DNA of 24,135 bases from Chloroflexota bacterium (GCA_023459215.1 JAEWVF010000116.1:1-24135); one strand, 5' to 3'. Numbered from the stretch's first letter, positions 13,815-22,668 are shown. Notes: generated by a model not told the origin, from the letters alone. Numbers and translations are program-made.

Positions 13815-16568
13815 ATGCCCCTCACCCAGACCGAAATCCAATCTCGCGCTTACACCTTTGCCAAAGAGTGGCAGCAGACCACGCGCGAACGCGCCGAATC
13901 ACAAACCTTTTGGAATGAGTTTTTTGAGATTTTTGGCCTGTCGCGCCGCCGCGTGGCTTCCTTCGAAGAGCCGGTCAAAAAATTGGGCGACCTGCGCGGT
14001 TCGATCGACCTGTTTTGGAAAGGGACGCTGCTCGTCGAGCACAAATCGAGGGGCAGAGACCTCGACAAAGCCTACGGACAGGCCCTTGATTACTTCCCCG
14101 GTATCCGTGAACAGGATTTGCCAAAGTACGTGCTGGTTTCGGATTTCAGCCAGTTCAGGCTCTACGATCTCGATGCGGGTGATGAATTCGATTTCGACCT
14201 GGCCGACCTGCCGCAAAATATTCACCTTTTTGGCTTTATCTCCGGCTACACCACCCGTGTTTATCATGATGAAGACCCGGTCAATGTTCAGGTGGCCGAA
14301 ACGATGGGCGCATTGCACGATGAACTGCTAAAAAGCGGTTACAGCGGCCACGCCCTCGAAGTTTTCCTTGTCAGGCTGGTCTACTGCCTGTTTGCCGACG
14401 ATACCGGCATCTTCCCCAAAGGTCATTTTCACTACTTTATCGAAAACCGCACCAACCCGAATGGCTCTGATACCGGCGGGCTATTGGCGGGGATTTTTCA
14501 GATGCTCAACACCGCGCCGGAACGCCGCCAGAGTGCGGCAGATGATGAGATTTTGCAGTTTCCGTATGTCAACGGTGGGTTGTTCGAGGAGAGCCTGCAT
14601 ATCCCGTTTTTCAATGCCAAAATGCGCGCGGCCCTGCTCGATTGCTGTTCCTTTGACTGGGGTCGCGTTTCGCCGGCCATTTTTGGTTCGCTTTTCCAAT
14701 CGGTGATGGACAAGGACCAGCGCCGCCGTCAGGGCGCGCATTACACTTCCGAGAAAAATATTCTCAAGGTTGCCCGCCCGCTTTTCCTCGATGACTTGCG
14801 CGCTGAATTCAATGCCGCTCAAAATAGCGCGATTAAATTGAAGCAACTGCATGACAAACTGGCTTCGCTCAAGTTTTTCGATCCGGCTTGTGGCTGCGGC
14901 AACTTCCTGATCATCACCTACCGCGAATTGCGCCGCCTTGAGTTGGACATTTTGCGCCAGTTGCGCAAACTCTCCGGGCAGGAAGCCCACCAGATGCAAA
15001 TGGGCGAACAGCTCTCGCGCCTGGACGTGGATGCGCTCTATGGCATTGAAATCGATGAGTTCCCGGCCCGCATTGCCGAAGTGGCCCTGTGGCTGACCGA
15101 CCACCAGATGAACATGGAACTTTCACGGGAGTTCGGCCAGACTTTCATTCGCCTGCCGCTCAAAAAGTCGGCCAATATCAGGCAGGGCAACGCTTTGCAA
15201 ATGGATTGGGAAAGCCTTGTCCCCAAAGCCAACCTAACCATTTTGGGTAATCCTCCCTTTATTGGTAAGAAAATGCGTACTCCAAGCCAAAATGCCGATA
15301 TGGAGGCCGCTTGTGCATTATTAGGTAGTTATGATGTTCTCGATTACGTCAGCGCCTGGTACACCAAGGCTGCCCAGTTTATCAAGGACACTCCTATTCG
15401 CGCGGCCTTTGTCTCGACCAATTCGATCACCCAGGGCGAGCAGGTTGGCGTGTTGTGGGGTTGGCTGTTGGCGCAGGGTATTAAAATCCATTTTGCCCAT
15501 CGTACTTTCCGCTGGAGCAATGATGCGCGCGGCAAGGCGGCTGTCTTTTGCGTGGTGATTGGCTTTGGCCTGGGCGATATACCCCGAAAACGTTTGTTCG
15601 ATTACGCCAACCCCGATGCCGAAGCGCAGGAAATTATCGCCAGGAATATCAGCCCGTATTTGATTGATGCTGAAAATATTTTAATTGGAAGCCGTAACAA
15701 GCCTTTATGTGCCGCGCCGGAAATGAGCTTTGGCAGTATGCCCAACGATGGCGGTCATTTGCTGTTTGACGATTCTGAGAAACGCGATTTCTTGCAAAAA
15801 GAACCTTTAGCAGAGAAATTTATCCGCCCGCTGATTAGTTCTCACGAATTTTTACATGGAGAAAATCGCTGGTGTTTGTGGCTAAAGGATGCATCTCCGG
15901 CAGACATTCGCAACCTTGTGGAGGTTAAAAAACGTGTGGATGCTGTTAGGGTGTATCGGTTAGAAAGTAAACGCGAGGCAACAAAAAAACTAGCGGCATA
16001 TCCCTATCTGTTTGGGGAGATTCGTCAGCCGTCTGGAAATTACGTTTTAATACCACGCCATTCATCGGAAAATCGTATTTATATTCCTATTTCATTCTTT
16101 TCAGATGAATCTATTGCAAGCGATTCATGTGTAACGATTCCCAATGCTTTGATTTATCATTTCGGCGTCGTTTCATCGCTGATGCACATGGCCTGGATGC
16201 GCGCCGTTTGTGGGCGAATAAAAAGCGATTACCGCTACTCCAACAACATCGTTTACAACAATTTCCCCTGGCCGGGCGAGGCCACCGCCGCCCAACAAGC
16301 CCGCGTCGAAAGCGCCGCCCAATCCGTTCTCGCTGCGCGCCAGCGTTATCCCGACTCGAGTCTGGCCGACCTGTACGACCCGTCCGCCATGCCCAAGCCC
16401 TTGGTTGACGCTCACCGCGCGCTCGATAAAGCGGTTGACCTGTGCTACCGTCCCCAACCCTTTGCCACCGAACTCGAACGCCTCGAATACCTGTTTGGCC
16501 TCTACCGCCAACTCAGTGAACCAATGCTGCTGGCAATGGAAACCCCCAAACCGAAACGCAAAAAGTAA
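13815..16568 (+). CDS. MmeI-like type IIL restriction-modification enzyme (fused nuclease and adenine methyltransferase)
   Basis: This 917-residue single-chain enzyme should methylate one strand of its target and cut at a distance. The nuclease motif is D65-x9-E75-x-K77 (GSIDLFWKG...VEHKSRG), the same spacing as the D70/E80/K82 site of MmeI. The gamma-class N6-adenine methyltransferase core has motif I DPACGCGNF (residues 356-364) and motif IV NPPF (479-482). Residues about 620-790 are the expected target-recognition domain, and a C-terminal helical part ends in a basic tail (PKPKRKK). The start at 13815 has GAGAG 8 nt upstream. Bases about 15655-16180 are clearly richer in A/T than the flanks. 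The gene is divergent from the toxin-antitoxin pair. A methyltransferase without cutting is less likely because the nuclease triad is intact. Confidence 0.88.
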   Translation: MPLTQTEIQSRAYTFAKEWQQTTRERAESQTFWNEFFEIFGLSRRRVASFEEPVKKLGDLRGSIDLFWKGTLLVEHKSRGRDLDKAYGQALDYFPGIREQDLPKYVLVSDFSQFRLYDLDAGDEFDFDLADLPQNIHLFGFISGYTTRVYHDEDPVNVQVAETMGALHDELLKSGYSGHALEVFLVRLVYCLFADDTGIFPKGHFHYFIENRTNPNGSDTGGLLAGIFQMLNTAPERRQSAADDEILQFPYVNGGLFEESLHIPFFNAKMRAALLDCCSFDWGRVSPAIFGSLFQSVMDKDQRRRQGAHYTSEKNILKVARPLFLDDLRAEFNAAQNSAIKLKQLHDKLASLKFFDPACGCGNFLIITYRELRRLELDILRQLRKLSGQEAHQMQMGEQLSRLDVDALYGIEIDEFPARIAEVALWLTDHQMNMELSREFGQTFIRLPLKKSANIRQGNALQMDWESLVPKANLTILGNPPFIGKKMRTPSQNADMEAACALLGSYDVLDYVSAWYTKAAQFIKDTPIRAAFVSTNSITQGEQVGVLWGWLLAQGIKIHFAHRTFRWSNDARGKAAVFCVVIGFGLGDIPRKRLFDYANPDAEAQEIIARNISPYLIDAENILIGSRNKPLCAAPEMSFGSMPNDGGHLLFDDSEKRDFLQKEPLAEKFIRPLISSHEFLHGENRWCLWLKDASPADIRNLVEVKKRVDAVRVYRLESKREATKKLAAYPYLFGEIRQPSGNYVLIPRHSSENRIYIPISFFSDESIASDSCVTIPNALIYHFGVVSSLMHMAWMRAVCGRIKSDYRYSNNIVYNNFPWPGEATAAQQARVESAAQSVLAARQRYPDSSLADLYDPSAMPKPLVDAHRALDKAVDLCYRPQPFATELERLEYLFGLYRQLSEPMLLAMETPKPKRKK

Positions 16569-16593
16569 GGTTGTCTATAGCCCGGAGAATCCA

Positions 16594-17034
16594 ATGAACA
16601 CCTTTCCGCGCGCCAGTAAAACTGCTTTGCTGCGCAAAGTCACCAGTCTGGCGCTGATTGTTTTGTTTGTCTCTGTTTCCATCTCTATTTGGAAGATGAT
16701 CCTGGCCAACGGCATGTTGCTGCTCCTGGTATTGGGCACGTTTGTTGTTGTGCTGGCCAGAAACCTTGATCCCCTTTTCGGGAAACCGGTTTTGAAACTG
16801 GACGAATTTGGAATTTCCCAGGGCGGTTACCTGTGGCCGATGGATAATTGGAAATTTGAATGGAGCGCCATCACCAAAGCGCGCTTGTTTGGCGGCGCGA
16901 ATCCCACCCTGATCGTGCTGGATACTGCCCTGGCCACGCGCATGGTGACAGATTTCGAATCTTTCGAGCAGATCGTCCAAATGGTTTGCGCAGAACTCGA
17001 AAAACGCGGCTGTCCGATTGAAAAGAATTCATAG
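16594..17034 (+). CDS. Small membrane protein of unknown function, PH-like C-terminus
   Basis: This 146-residue protein has two adjacent hydrophobic helices (about residues 16-34 and 39-56), then a soluble part with VLKLDEFGISQGGYLWPMDNWKFEWSAITK. Here a 'default' beta-strand pattern followed by W-x-x-I resembles bacterial PH-like (YdbT/YcxB-type) membrane proteins. The function is not known. The ATG at 16594 has CGGAGA about 6 nt upstream. Longer in-frame starts would run into the restriction enzyme gene and are unlikely. Confidence 0.72.
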   Translation: MNTFPRASKTALLRKVTSLALIVLFVSVSISIWKMILANGMLLLLVLGTFVVVLARNLDPLFGKPVLKLDEFGISQGGYLWPMDNWKFEWSAITKARLFGGANPTLIVLDTALATRMVTDFESFEQIVQMVCAELEKRGCPIEKNS

Positions 17035-17064
17035 GAATGCCCAGAACTTTTTCAGTAAAAAAAA

Positions 17065-17191
17065 TGAAGCGTGAAACGTATAATGCCCGCGGGTGAGAAT
17101 TGCGCGTTCCTGCTCTAGAAAAAAGCGCAATTCTCACCCGGAACGGGTATAAATCACCATTCACGCTTCACGTTTCATTCTTCACGCTTCA
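17065..17191. repeat. Nested palindromic repeat before the thioesterase gene
   Basis: The inner arms GGGTGAGAATTGCGC (17091-17105) and GCGCAATTCTCACCC (17125-17139) match perfectly around a 19-nt loop. The outer arm TGAAGCGTGAA (17065-17075) has its inverse TTCACGCTTCA twice on the right (17160-17170 and 17181-17191). The element fills most of the space between the membrane-protein gene and the thioesterase gene and ends just before the latter's ribosome site. Confidence 0.8.
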
Positions 17192-17204
17192 CCATCGGAG
17201 AATC

Positions 17205-18056
17205 ATGTCAAAAATCTTTACCCGTACTTTCCGCGTGCGCTGGTCTGAGTTGGACGCCAGCGGAACCGTCGCCCCGGCGGGTTACCTGCGTTACCTGGTC
17301 GAAACCGCCTACGATTGGGGCGCCAACCTCGGCCTGGGTGCCGAAAATGACCGGCTGCTCGGCCTGTTCTGGCTGATTCGCGAGACCGAGATCCGCTTCC
17401 TGCGCCCGCTGCGTCACAACGACCTTTTCGACTTCACCATCTGGATGGTCAACTGGCAGCGCGTGCGCGGCACACGTTGTTTCGAACTGACCCGCAAAGA
17501 CAGCGGCGAAATCATCGCCCAGGGCAGCCAGCACATCGTCGCCATGGATGCCCAAACCGGCCGCCCAACCAGCCCGCCCGAGGACATCATCGACAACTTC
17601 AGGCTCGACGAGCCGCGCATCTTCCCCTTCGAGCGCTTCCCCAAAATTGCCGCGCCTGAAAATCCGTTCGTCATGCAGCGCCAGGTGGAATGGGGAGATT
17701 TGGACGCCCTCGAGCACGTCAACAACGCGATGTACGTTACCTACGCTGAGGAAGCTGCCGCCCAGGAACGCGCCACCCGCGGATGGACTCCCGCCAAACT
17801 GGCCCAGGCCAACCTGATGGTTGCCACGCGCCGCCTGCACATCCAATACCTGTCCCCGGCAGTTTGGGGCGAAACCCTGAAGATTGCCACCCACCCGACA
17901 GCCGCCAGCCCGACCGGCGGCACATCCTACTTTGGCATGACCCGCGCCGACAATTCTCCCGTCTGCGAGTGCCTGCTCGATTGGGAATTGTGCGACCGTA
18001 AGACCGGTTTACAAAAAGACCTGATAGGTTTTAAAAACCTGTCAGGTCTCCGTTAG
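17205..18056 (+). CDS. Double-hotdog thioesterase, acyl-ACP thioesterase-like
   Basis: This 283-residue protein has two 4HBT-type hotdog domains. The first (about 5-140) has VRWSELDASGTVAPAGYLRYLVETAYDW. The second (about 155-270) has VEWGDLDALEHVNNAMYVTYAEEAAAQ, with the typical D-x-x-x-H-V-N-N catalytic loop. Such tandem hotdog proteins include the acyl-ACP thioesterases, which release fatty acids from acyl carrier protein; acyl-CoA substrates are also possible. ATG 17205 has CGGAG upstream. The last residues (KDLIGFKNLSGLR) are encoded by a palindromic repeat at 18018-18048, so the C-terminal tail looks acquired. Confidence 0.85.
   Translation: MSKIFTRTFRVRWSELDASGTVAPAGYLRYLVETAYDWGANLGLGAENDRLLGLFWLIRETEIRFLRPLRHNDLFDFTIWMVNWQRVRGTRCFELTRKDSGEIIAQGSQHIVAMDAQTGRPTSPPEDIIDNFRLDEPRIFPFERFPKIAAPENPFVMQRQVEWGDLDALEHVNNAMYVTYAEEAAAQERATRGWTPAKLAQANLMVATRRLHIQYLSPAVWGETLKIATHPTAASPTGGTSYFGMTRADNSPVCECLLDWELCDRKTGLQKDLIGFKNLSGLR
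18018..18048. repeat. Palindromic repeat overlapping the thioesterase 3' end
   Basis: The arms GACCTGATAGGTTTT (18018-18032) and AAAACCTGTCAGGTC (18034-18048) pair along 15 positions with a single non-Watson-Crick position that becomes a G-U pair in RNA. It is coding in frame for the thioesterase C-terminus and may also serve as a 3'-end hairpin. Confidence 0.75.
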
Positions 18057-18084
18057 GATTTAACCCCTTGAGAAGGGATTTTTC

Positions 18085-18711
18085 ATGAAAACAGCCCGTT
18101 CCTTTGTCGTTCTGCTGGCCTGTTGCCTGCTGGCGGCCTGTTCCGCTTCCCAGACAGTCAGCCCGACCCCAACTGCGCCCGCAACCCTGACCTTGACCGC
18201 GCCAGCAAGCCCGACTTTAACTGAATCAGCAACCCCGATCCCAACTGCGTCAGCAACGCTGGCCCCATCGCCTGAGCCGCCCAGCAAACCCGGGCCGGTT
18301 CTGATTGGCCCGCCTGTCAAGGTTGGGAACATTACCTACTTCTGGCCCCTTTCCATCGATGGTTTTGAGTTGCGCCGTGAGAATTCCCAGGCCGACGCGG
18401 ATGGTTTTATCCTATCCTTTGAGGACGCCCAGGGCCTGGGCATTTCCTTGCGCATTTTAGGCGGGACACATGCTGAGCGCGATGAATATTGCCAGGGGCA
18501 GCCTGCCAACCCCGCTACCCCGGTCACGGTTCGCGGTCTGGAAGGTTGTTTCCCTGCCGCAACCGGCGCCGGGTTTATCGTCGAGTGGATTGAAAATGGC
18601 ACCCGCTACAGCGTTGGCGGCATGGGCGTTTCGCAGGAACTGGCCCTGGCAACTGCCAATAATCTGGAAGCGCTCGATTGGACGGGTTTCCTGGCCCGAC
18701 TCGTCCCGTGA
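18085..18711 (+). CDS. Lipoprotein of unknown function
   Basis: This 208-residue protein has a lipoprotein signal with lipobox LAAC and the lipidated cysteine at C19. A Thr/Pro/Ser/Ala-rich linker follows (about residues 22-68), then a compact domain (about 75-208) with two cysteines, in DEYCQGQPA and GLEGCFPA, likely bridged. I recognise no family. It should be anchored on the outer face of the cell membrane. Its stop overlaps the GTG start of the flavoprotein gene by 4 nt, so the two are probably translated together. Confidence 0.82.
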   Translation: MKTARSFVVLLACCLLAACSASQTVSPTPTAPATLTLTAPASPTLTESATPIPTASATLAPSPEPPSKPGPVLIGPPVKVGNITYFWPLSIDGFELRRENSQADADGFILSFEDAQGLGISLRILGGTHAERDEYCQGQPANPATPVTVRGLEGCFPAATGAGFIVEWIENGTRYSVGGMGVSQELALATANNLEALDWTGFLARLVP

Positions 18712-20009
18712 AGAACCTTACAGGGATCGATTCGGTTGCAGGGAAGGCGCAGGTTGCCATTATCGGCGGCGGCCCGGCGGGGTTGATCGCCGCTGAGACG
18801 CTGGCCCAGGCCGGTTTGGAGGTTCACGTTTACGAGGCCATGCCCTCGCTTGGACGTAAATTCCTGCGGGCCGGGGTTGGCGGCTTGAACCTGACCCATT
18901 CCGAGCCGCTGGAGGCTTTTATTGCCCGTTACAGCCAGCCCGAACGCCTCGCGCCGTTGCTGCGCAGTTTCGGCCCACAGCAAATGATTGCCTGGGCCAA
19001 AGAACTCGGCTTCGAAACCTTTACCGGCAGTTCCGGGCGCGTTTTCCCGGTCGGCATGAAAGCCTCGCCGATTTTGCGCGCCTGGTTGCAACGATTGACC
19101 GATTTGGGCGTGGTTTTTCACTTGGGCTATAAATGGGTTGGGTTTGAATTGAACCGCCAGGAACGCGAAGAACGCCAGGATTTTAAGATTTCTTCGCGCT
19201 CTTGGCGCGCTTTGCGGTTCGAATCTGCTATCGGGATTGAAGTCTTTCCAGCCGATGCCGCGCTGCTGGCCCTCGGCGGCGGGAGCTGGCCGAAGCTGGG
19301 TTCGACCGGCGGCTGGATTCCGCTTCTCGAAGCGCGCGGCATCCCGGTTGCGCCGCTGCGGCCCGCCAACTGCGGCTTCGATCTGATCTGGACGGATGTT
19401 TTCAAAGCCAAATTCGACGGCGCGCCGCTCAAGGCTGTGACCGTTACTTTCAAAGATATTTGCAAACAGGGCGAGTTCATCGTCACCAGGGAAGGTCTCG
19501 AAGGCAGCTTGATTTACGCCCTCTCAGCCCCCATCCGCGATGAGATCGAGCAAAACGGCCAGGCTATCATCCACCTCGACCTGGCTCCCGATTGGACAAC
19601 CGAAAAGCTGGTCAGCCGCCTGTCGCTCCCGCGCGGCTCGCGCTCGATGGCCAGCCACCTTGAAAAAACGGTCGCCATCAAGGGTGTCAAGGCTGGCTTG
19701 CTCTGGGAATTTGTCGCTCGCGAAGACTTCCAATCCCCGCCAAAGTTGGCCGCAGCGATCAAGTCCCTGCCGATTCCACTGCTCCGGCCCCGGCCGTTGG
19801 CCGAAGCCATCAGCAGCGCAGGCGGAGTCCGCTTCGAGGCGCTGGACGAGCGCCTGATGCTGACCGCCCTGCCAGGCGTTTTCTGCGCCGGGGAAATGAT
19901 CGACTGGGAAGCGCCCACCGGCGGCTACCTGCTGACCGGCTGCATGTCCACGGGCCGGTGGGCCGCACAAGGGCTGCTGGACTGGCTCGCCGGGCAAACT
20001 TCGGGGTAA
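18708..20009 (+). CDS. HI0933/YhiN-family FAD-dependent oxidoreductase (TIGR03862-like)
   Basis: This 433-residue flavoprotein has the dinucleotide-binding motif VAIIGGGPAGLIAAE at residues 16-30. The family signature GRKFLRAGVGGLNLTHSE follows. LALGGGSWPKLGSTG lies in the middle. The C-terminal FAD-contact segment FCAGEMIDWEAPTGGYLLTGCMSTG completes the fold. The substrate of this family is unknown. I place the start at GTG 18708, where GTGA overlaps the lipoprotein stop. An in-frame TTG at 18678 would overlap that gene more. A strong terminator follows. Confidence 0.88.
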   Translation: MKNLTGIDSVAGKAQVAIIGGGPAGLIAAETLAQAGLEVHVYEAMPSLGRKFLRAGVGGLNLTHSEPLEAFIARYSQPERLAPLLRSFGPQQMIAWAKELGFETFTGSSGRVFPVGMKASPILRAWLQRLTDLGVVFHLGYKWVGFELNRQEREERQDFKISSRSWRALRFESAIGIEVFPADAALLALGGGSWPKLGSTGGWIPLLEARGIPVAPLRPANCGFDLIWTDVFKAKFDGAPLKAVTVTFKDICKQGEFIVTREGLEGSLIYALSAPIRDEIEQNGQAIIHLDLAPDWTTEKLVSRLSLPRGSRSMASHLEKTVAIKGVKAGLLWEFVAREDFQSPPKLAAAIKSLPIPLLRPRPLAEAISSAGGVRFEALDERLMLTALPGVFCAGEMIDWEAPTGGYLLTGCMSTGRWAAQGLLDWLAGQTSG

Positions 20010-20017
20010 TCCAAAAC

Positions 20018-20052
20018 AAGAGGCTGTCCGTTTTCGGGGACAGCCTCTTTTG
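20018..20052 (+). terminator. Intrinsic terminator after the flavoprotein gene
   Basis: A perfect 12-bp stem AAGAGGCTGTCC / GGACAGCCTCTT with an 8-nt loop is followed by TTTG. It lies 9 nt after the stop codon. Confidence 0.88.
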
Positions 20053-20106
20053 ATTCATCACTTTCCACTTTCTACAGATTTTTAGAATAGACTTCTTGCA
20101 TAAGTC

Positions 20107-20232
20107 CTGCCTGCGCCAGTGCCGCCGGCACAGGTGAGCGGAGCGTGTTTCGACAGGCTCAACAACCGTCCTTCGACTACGGGCTGCGCAACCCTTCGAT
20201 AAACTCAGGGCGCTCCGCCCTCCGCTCAGGAC
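20107..20232. repeat. Dispersed palindromic repeat element, copy B
   Basis: This is the second copy of the element at 10670-10798, in opposite orientation. The 38-nt block 20107-20144 differs from 10761-10798 (reversed) at one position. CCTTCGACTAC (20170-20180) and CTCCGCTCAGGAC (20220-20232) repeat the other conserved blocks in the corresponding order. It lies between convergent genes and could act as a transcript 3'-end structure for the minus-strand operon. Confidence 0.8.
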
Positions 20233-20246
20233 GTGACACGTTATGT

Positions 20247-21128
20247 CTACCCCTGCCAGGATTTCAGCAATTCCTGCAAGCTGGCCGGGATGAAATCCTG
20301 CTCGATGCCACCGTAAATATCCCAGGTTTCGTTGTGCAGGGTGGTCTCGCCGGGTTGCAGACGGGTCAGCGCGCCCAGGCTTTCGAGTTCGATGAACTGG
20401 TGGTTGCAGTAGCTTTCCGTGTTACAGCCGCCATCGGGGAAGGTCTGGCCGGGGCGCGGATCGAAGCGCTTGACGAAGAGAATGCCGTCGAGATAGTAGC
20501 CCTGCCAGCCGGCCGGGTTGAAATAGCCGATTTTGACGGGCGGCAGGCTGGGGGTAGCGCGCAATAGGATGAAGTCGTCGCGCAGTACCAGGCGCGGGTC
20601 ATCCACCTTGGTGTAGGGCCAAATTGCAATCTGACGGTTGGCCAGCAATCCTGCCGGGTCGGCGTTGCCAACCGGCTGCGGGAAGATGGCTATGCCGCCC
20701 TGGCGGAACATGGTCAGCGCCCAGGGGGCCAGGTCGACCGCCCAGGGGCCATCGTTACGCAGTTCGTGCTGGAGGATAACCTGTGGGCGATCCGGGTTCA
20801 GGCGGATTTCGAGACTTTTGGCAATGTGCGTCCAGGCTTCGGCGGGCTGGTCGAAGCGCAGCCCGTTTGTGATTTGGCTGACCTGGGCGCCTTCGTTGTC
20901 GGGGATGTAGGTGCGCGGCATGGCTTCGGGCGAGTGCCACAGGCGGTGCCCGCCGCGGAAGTAAAAATCGCCGTAAGGGGTGTTTACCGGTTCGTTGCCC
21001 AGGTTGGCAAACATGTTGTCTTTGCCTTGCGGGTTGAAGCGCACGATGCGCGGCGAGGCGGCCAGGGTTTCCAGCCGCAGGAACTGGTTTTCGAGCACGA
21101 GGGTCGGCCAGCCGTTGAAATCTGTCAT
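20247..21128 (-). CDS. Hypothetical protein, aldose-mutarotase/DUF4380-like
   Basis: This 293-residue protein is beta-rich with the opening pattern WPTLVLENQFLRLETLAASPRIVRFNPQGKDNMFANLG. That pattern resembles galactose-mutarotase-superfamily and DUF4380 proteins, in which a sugar-binding beta-sandwich is expected. Other visible parts are FYFRGGHRLWHSPEAMPRTY, VDLAPWALTMFRQGG and GCNTESYCNHQFIELESLG, with plausible His and Glu carbohydrate contacts. No signal peptide is seen. GGAG precedes the ATG, which lies 17 nt after the amidase stop, so it is the second gene of that operon. The family assignment is by resemblance only. Confidence 0.7.
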   Translation of the reverse strand: MTDFNGWPTLVLENQFLRLETLAASPRIVRFNPQGKDNMFANLGNEPVNTPYGDFYFRGGHRLWHSPEAMPRTYIPDNEGAQVSQITNGLRFDQPAEAWTHIAKSLEIRLNPDRPQVILQHELRNDGPWAVDLAPWALTMFRQGGIAIFPQPVGNADPAGLLANRQIAIWPYTKVDDPRLVLRDDFILLRATPSLPPVKIGYFNPAGWQGYYLDGILFVKRFDPRPGQTFPDGGCNTESYCNHQFIELESLGALTRLQPGETTLHNETWDIYGGIEQDFIPASLQELLKSWQG

Positions 21129-21145
21129 GTCAGTCTCCGTTGTGT

Positions 21146-22636
21146 TTAATACCCTGCCGGGATTTTGTCGCGCCAGGGGTGGGTTTGTTCGAGTTGTCCG
21201 GCCAGCCGGAACAGGCTGGCCTCGTCGCCGAATTTGGCGATAAAGTGCATCCCGACCGGCAGGCCGCTTTCCGTCCAGTGCAGGGGCACCGACATGGCCG
21301 GTTGGCCGGTCACGTTGAAAACCGGCGTCCAGGGGATGAATTCGAAGGTTTGGGCTGCCAGCGGTTTGATGATGCCGAGCAGCTTGAGCAGGCCGCCGCC
21401 GTTGATGCGTCCAAGCGTGCTGATCAGCGCTTTTTCGGCGGGGGCGGGCTGCAACGCGCCAATTTTAACCGGCGGCTGCGCCAGAACGGGGGTCAGTAAC
21501 ATATCGTACTTTTCAAAAAATGCCGAAACCTGGCGGGCCGATTTTTTCAGGTAGCGCGAGGCGCTGGCGTATTCTTCGGCGCTCAAGGCCCCGCCCAGCA
21601 TCCCCAGGCCGAATGAAGCCGGGTCGAAATCGTCGACCGAGACTTTCTTCCCGGCGGCGCGGGCGGCTTCTTCGATATCGGCGCGCATTTCGGCCGCCAG
21701 GATTTTGACAAAGGCCAGCGAAAAGGCCTCGCCGTCGATGGCCGGGGCATCTTCGACCAGCTCATGGCCGAGTTCCTGCAACACTTTGACGCTGGATTCA
21801 AGACCTTGCAGCACTTCGGGCGAAACGTTTTTGCCGAGCATGGGTCGGCCGCTGAAGGCGATGCGCAGTTTCCCCGGCGCCTGGCCGAGCGCTTCGAGGA
21901 AGCTGCCGGGCAATGGGGCGGCGTAGGGCGCGCCGCTGTCCGCGCCCTGGGTGGCGTCCAGCATGGCCGCCGAATCGCGCACCGAGCGGCTTAGGATGTG
22001 CTCGATGACGAATCCGTTCCAGGCCTCGCCGATTTCCGGGCCGAGCGGGGTGCGTCCGCGGCTGGGTTTCAGGCCGAACAATCCGCAAGCCGAAGCCGGG
22101 ATGCGGATCGAGCCGCCGCCATCGCCCCCGGAGGCAAACGGCACCATCCGGGCGGCGACTGCTGCCGCCGAACCACCGCTCGAGCCGCCGGGCGTGCGCG
22201 AGGTGTCCCAGGGGTTGCGGGCCGGGCCGAGGGTCAGCGATTCGGTAAACGGGGTCAGCCCAAACTCAGGAGTGTTCGTTTTGCCCAGCAAAACCACCCC
22301 GGCCTTTTTCCAGCGCCGGACGAGTTCGCTGTCCTGGCGGGCCGGGATGTTGCGCCAGAGTTTGTTGCCGCTGCTGGTGGGCACGCCTGTAACCGTGTCG
22401 ATCAAATCCTTGAGCAGCATTGGCACACCGCTAAAGGGGCCGTCGGGCAGGGGCATTTTGGCGGTATCCCTGGCGGCGTCGTACATCTTATAGACAACGG
22501 CATTCAGCGCCGGGTTGTGGCGCTCGATCCGCTCGATGGCGGCTTCGACCAGTTCGAGGGCCGAGACCTGTTTTTGGCGCACCAGTTCGGCCAGGCCGAG
22601 TCCGTCATAGTTGGGGTATTCGTGGAATTCGCTCAT
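21146..22636 (-). CDS. Amidase-signature family hydrolase
   Basis: This 496-residue enzyme has the full Ser-cisSer-Lys triad of the amidase signature family. K76 lies in VPMLLKDLID, the GGSSGGS motif at 150-156 contains the cis-serine, and the nucleophile S176 lies in GGDGGGSIRIPAS. Family members hydrolyse amide bonds of diverse substrates, and GatA is the alternative paralogue. No gatB or gatC gene is adjacent, and the N- and C-termini fit free-standing amidases better. AGGAG lies upstream of the ATG. The promoter region is shared with the divergent sugar-binding protein gene. Confidence 0.88.
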   Translation of the reverse strand: MSEFHEYPNYDGLGLAELVRQKQVSALELVEAAIERIERHNPALNAVVYKMYDAARDTAKMPLPDGPFSGVPMLLKDLIDTVTGVPTSSGNKLWRNIPARQDSELVRRWKKAGVVLLGKTNTPEFGLTPFTESLTLGPARNPWDTSRTPGGSSGGSAAAVAARMVPFASGGDGGGSIRIPASACGLFGLKPSRGRTPLGPEIGEAWNGFVIEHILSRSVRDSAAMLDATQGADSGAPYAAPLPGSFLEALGQAPGKLRIAFSGRPMLGKNVSPEVLQGLESSVKVLQELGHELVEDAPAIDGEAFSLAFVKILAAEMRADIEEAARAAGKKVSVDDFDPASFGLGMLGGALSAEEYASASRYLKKSARQVSAFFEKYDMLLTPVLAQPPVKIGALQPAPAEKALISTLGRINGGGLLKLLGIIKPLAAQTFEFIPWTPVFNVTGQPAMSVPLHWTESGLPVGMHFIAKFGDEASLFRLAGQLEQTHPWRDKIPAGY

Positions 22637-22668
22637 GTTGTTTACACTCCTGTAGGGCGCAAATCATA

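Noticed and set aside
20145..20567. Plus-strand open frame starting in the repeat element
   Set aside because: It begins within repeat DNA and continues antisense to the mutarotase-like gene, so it is not a credible gene.
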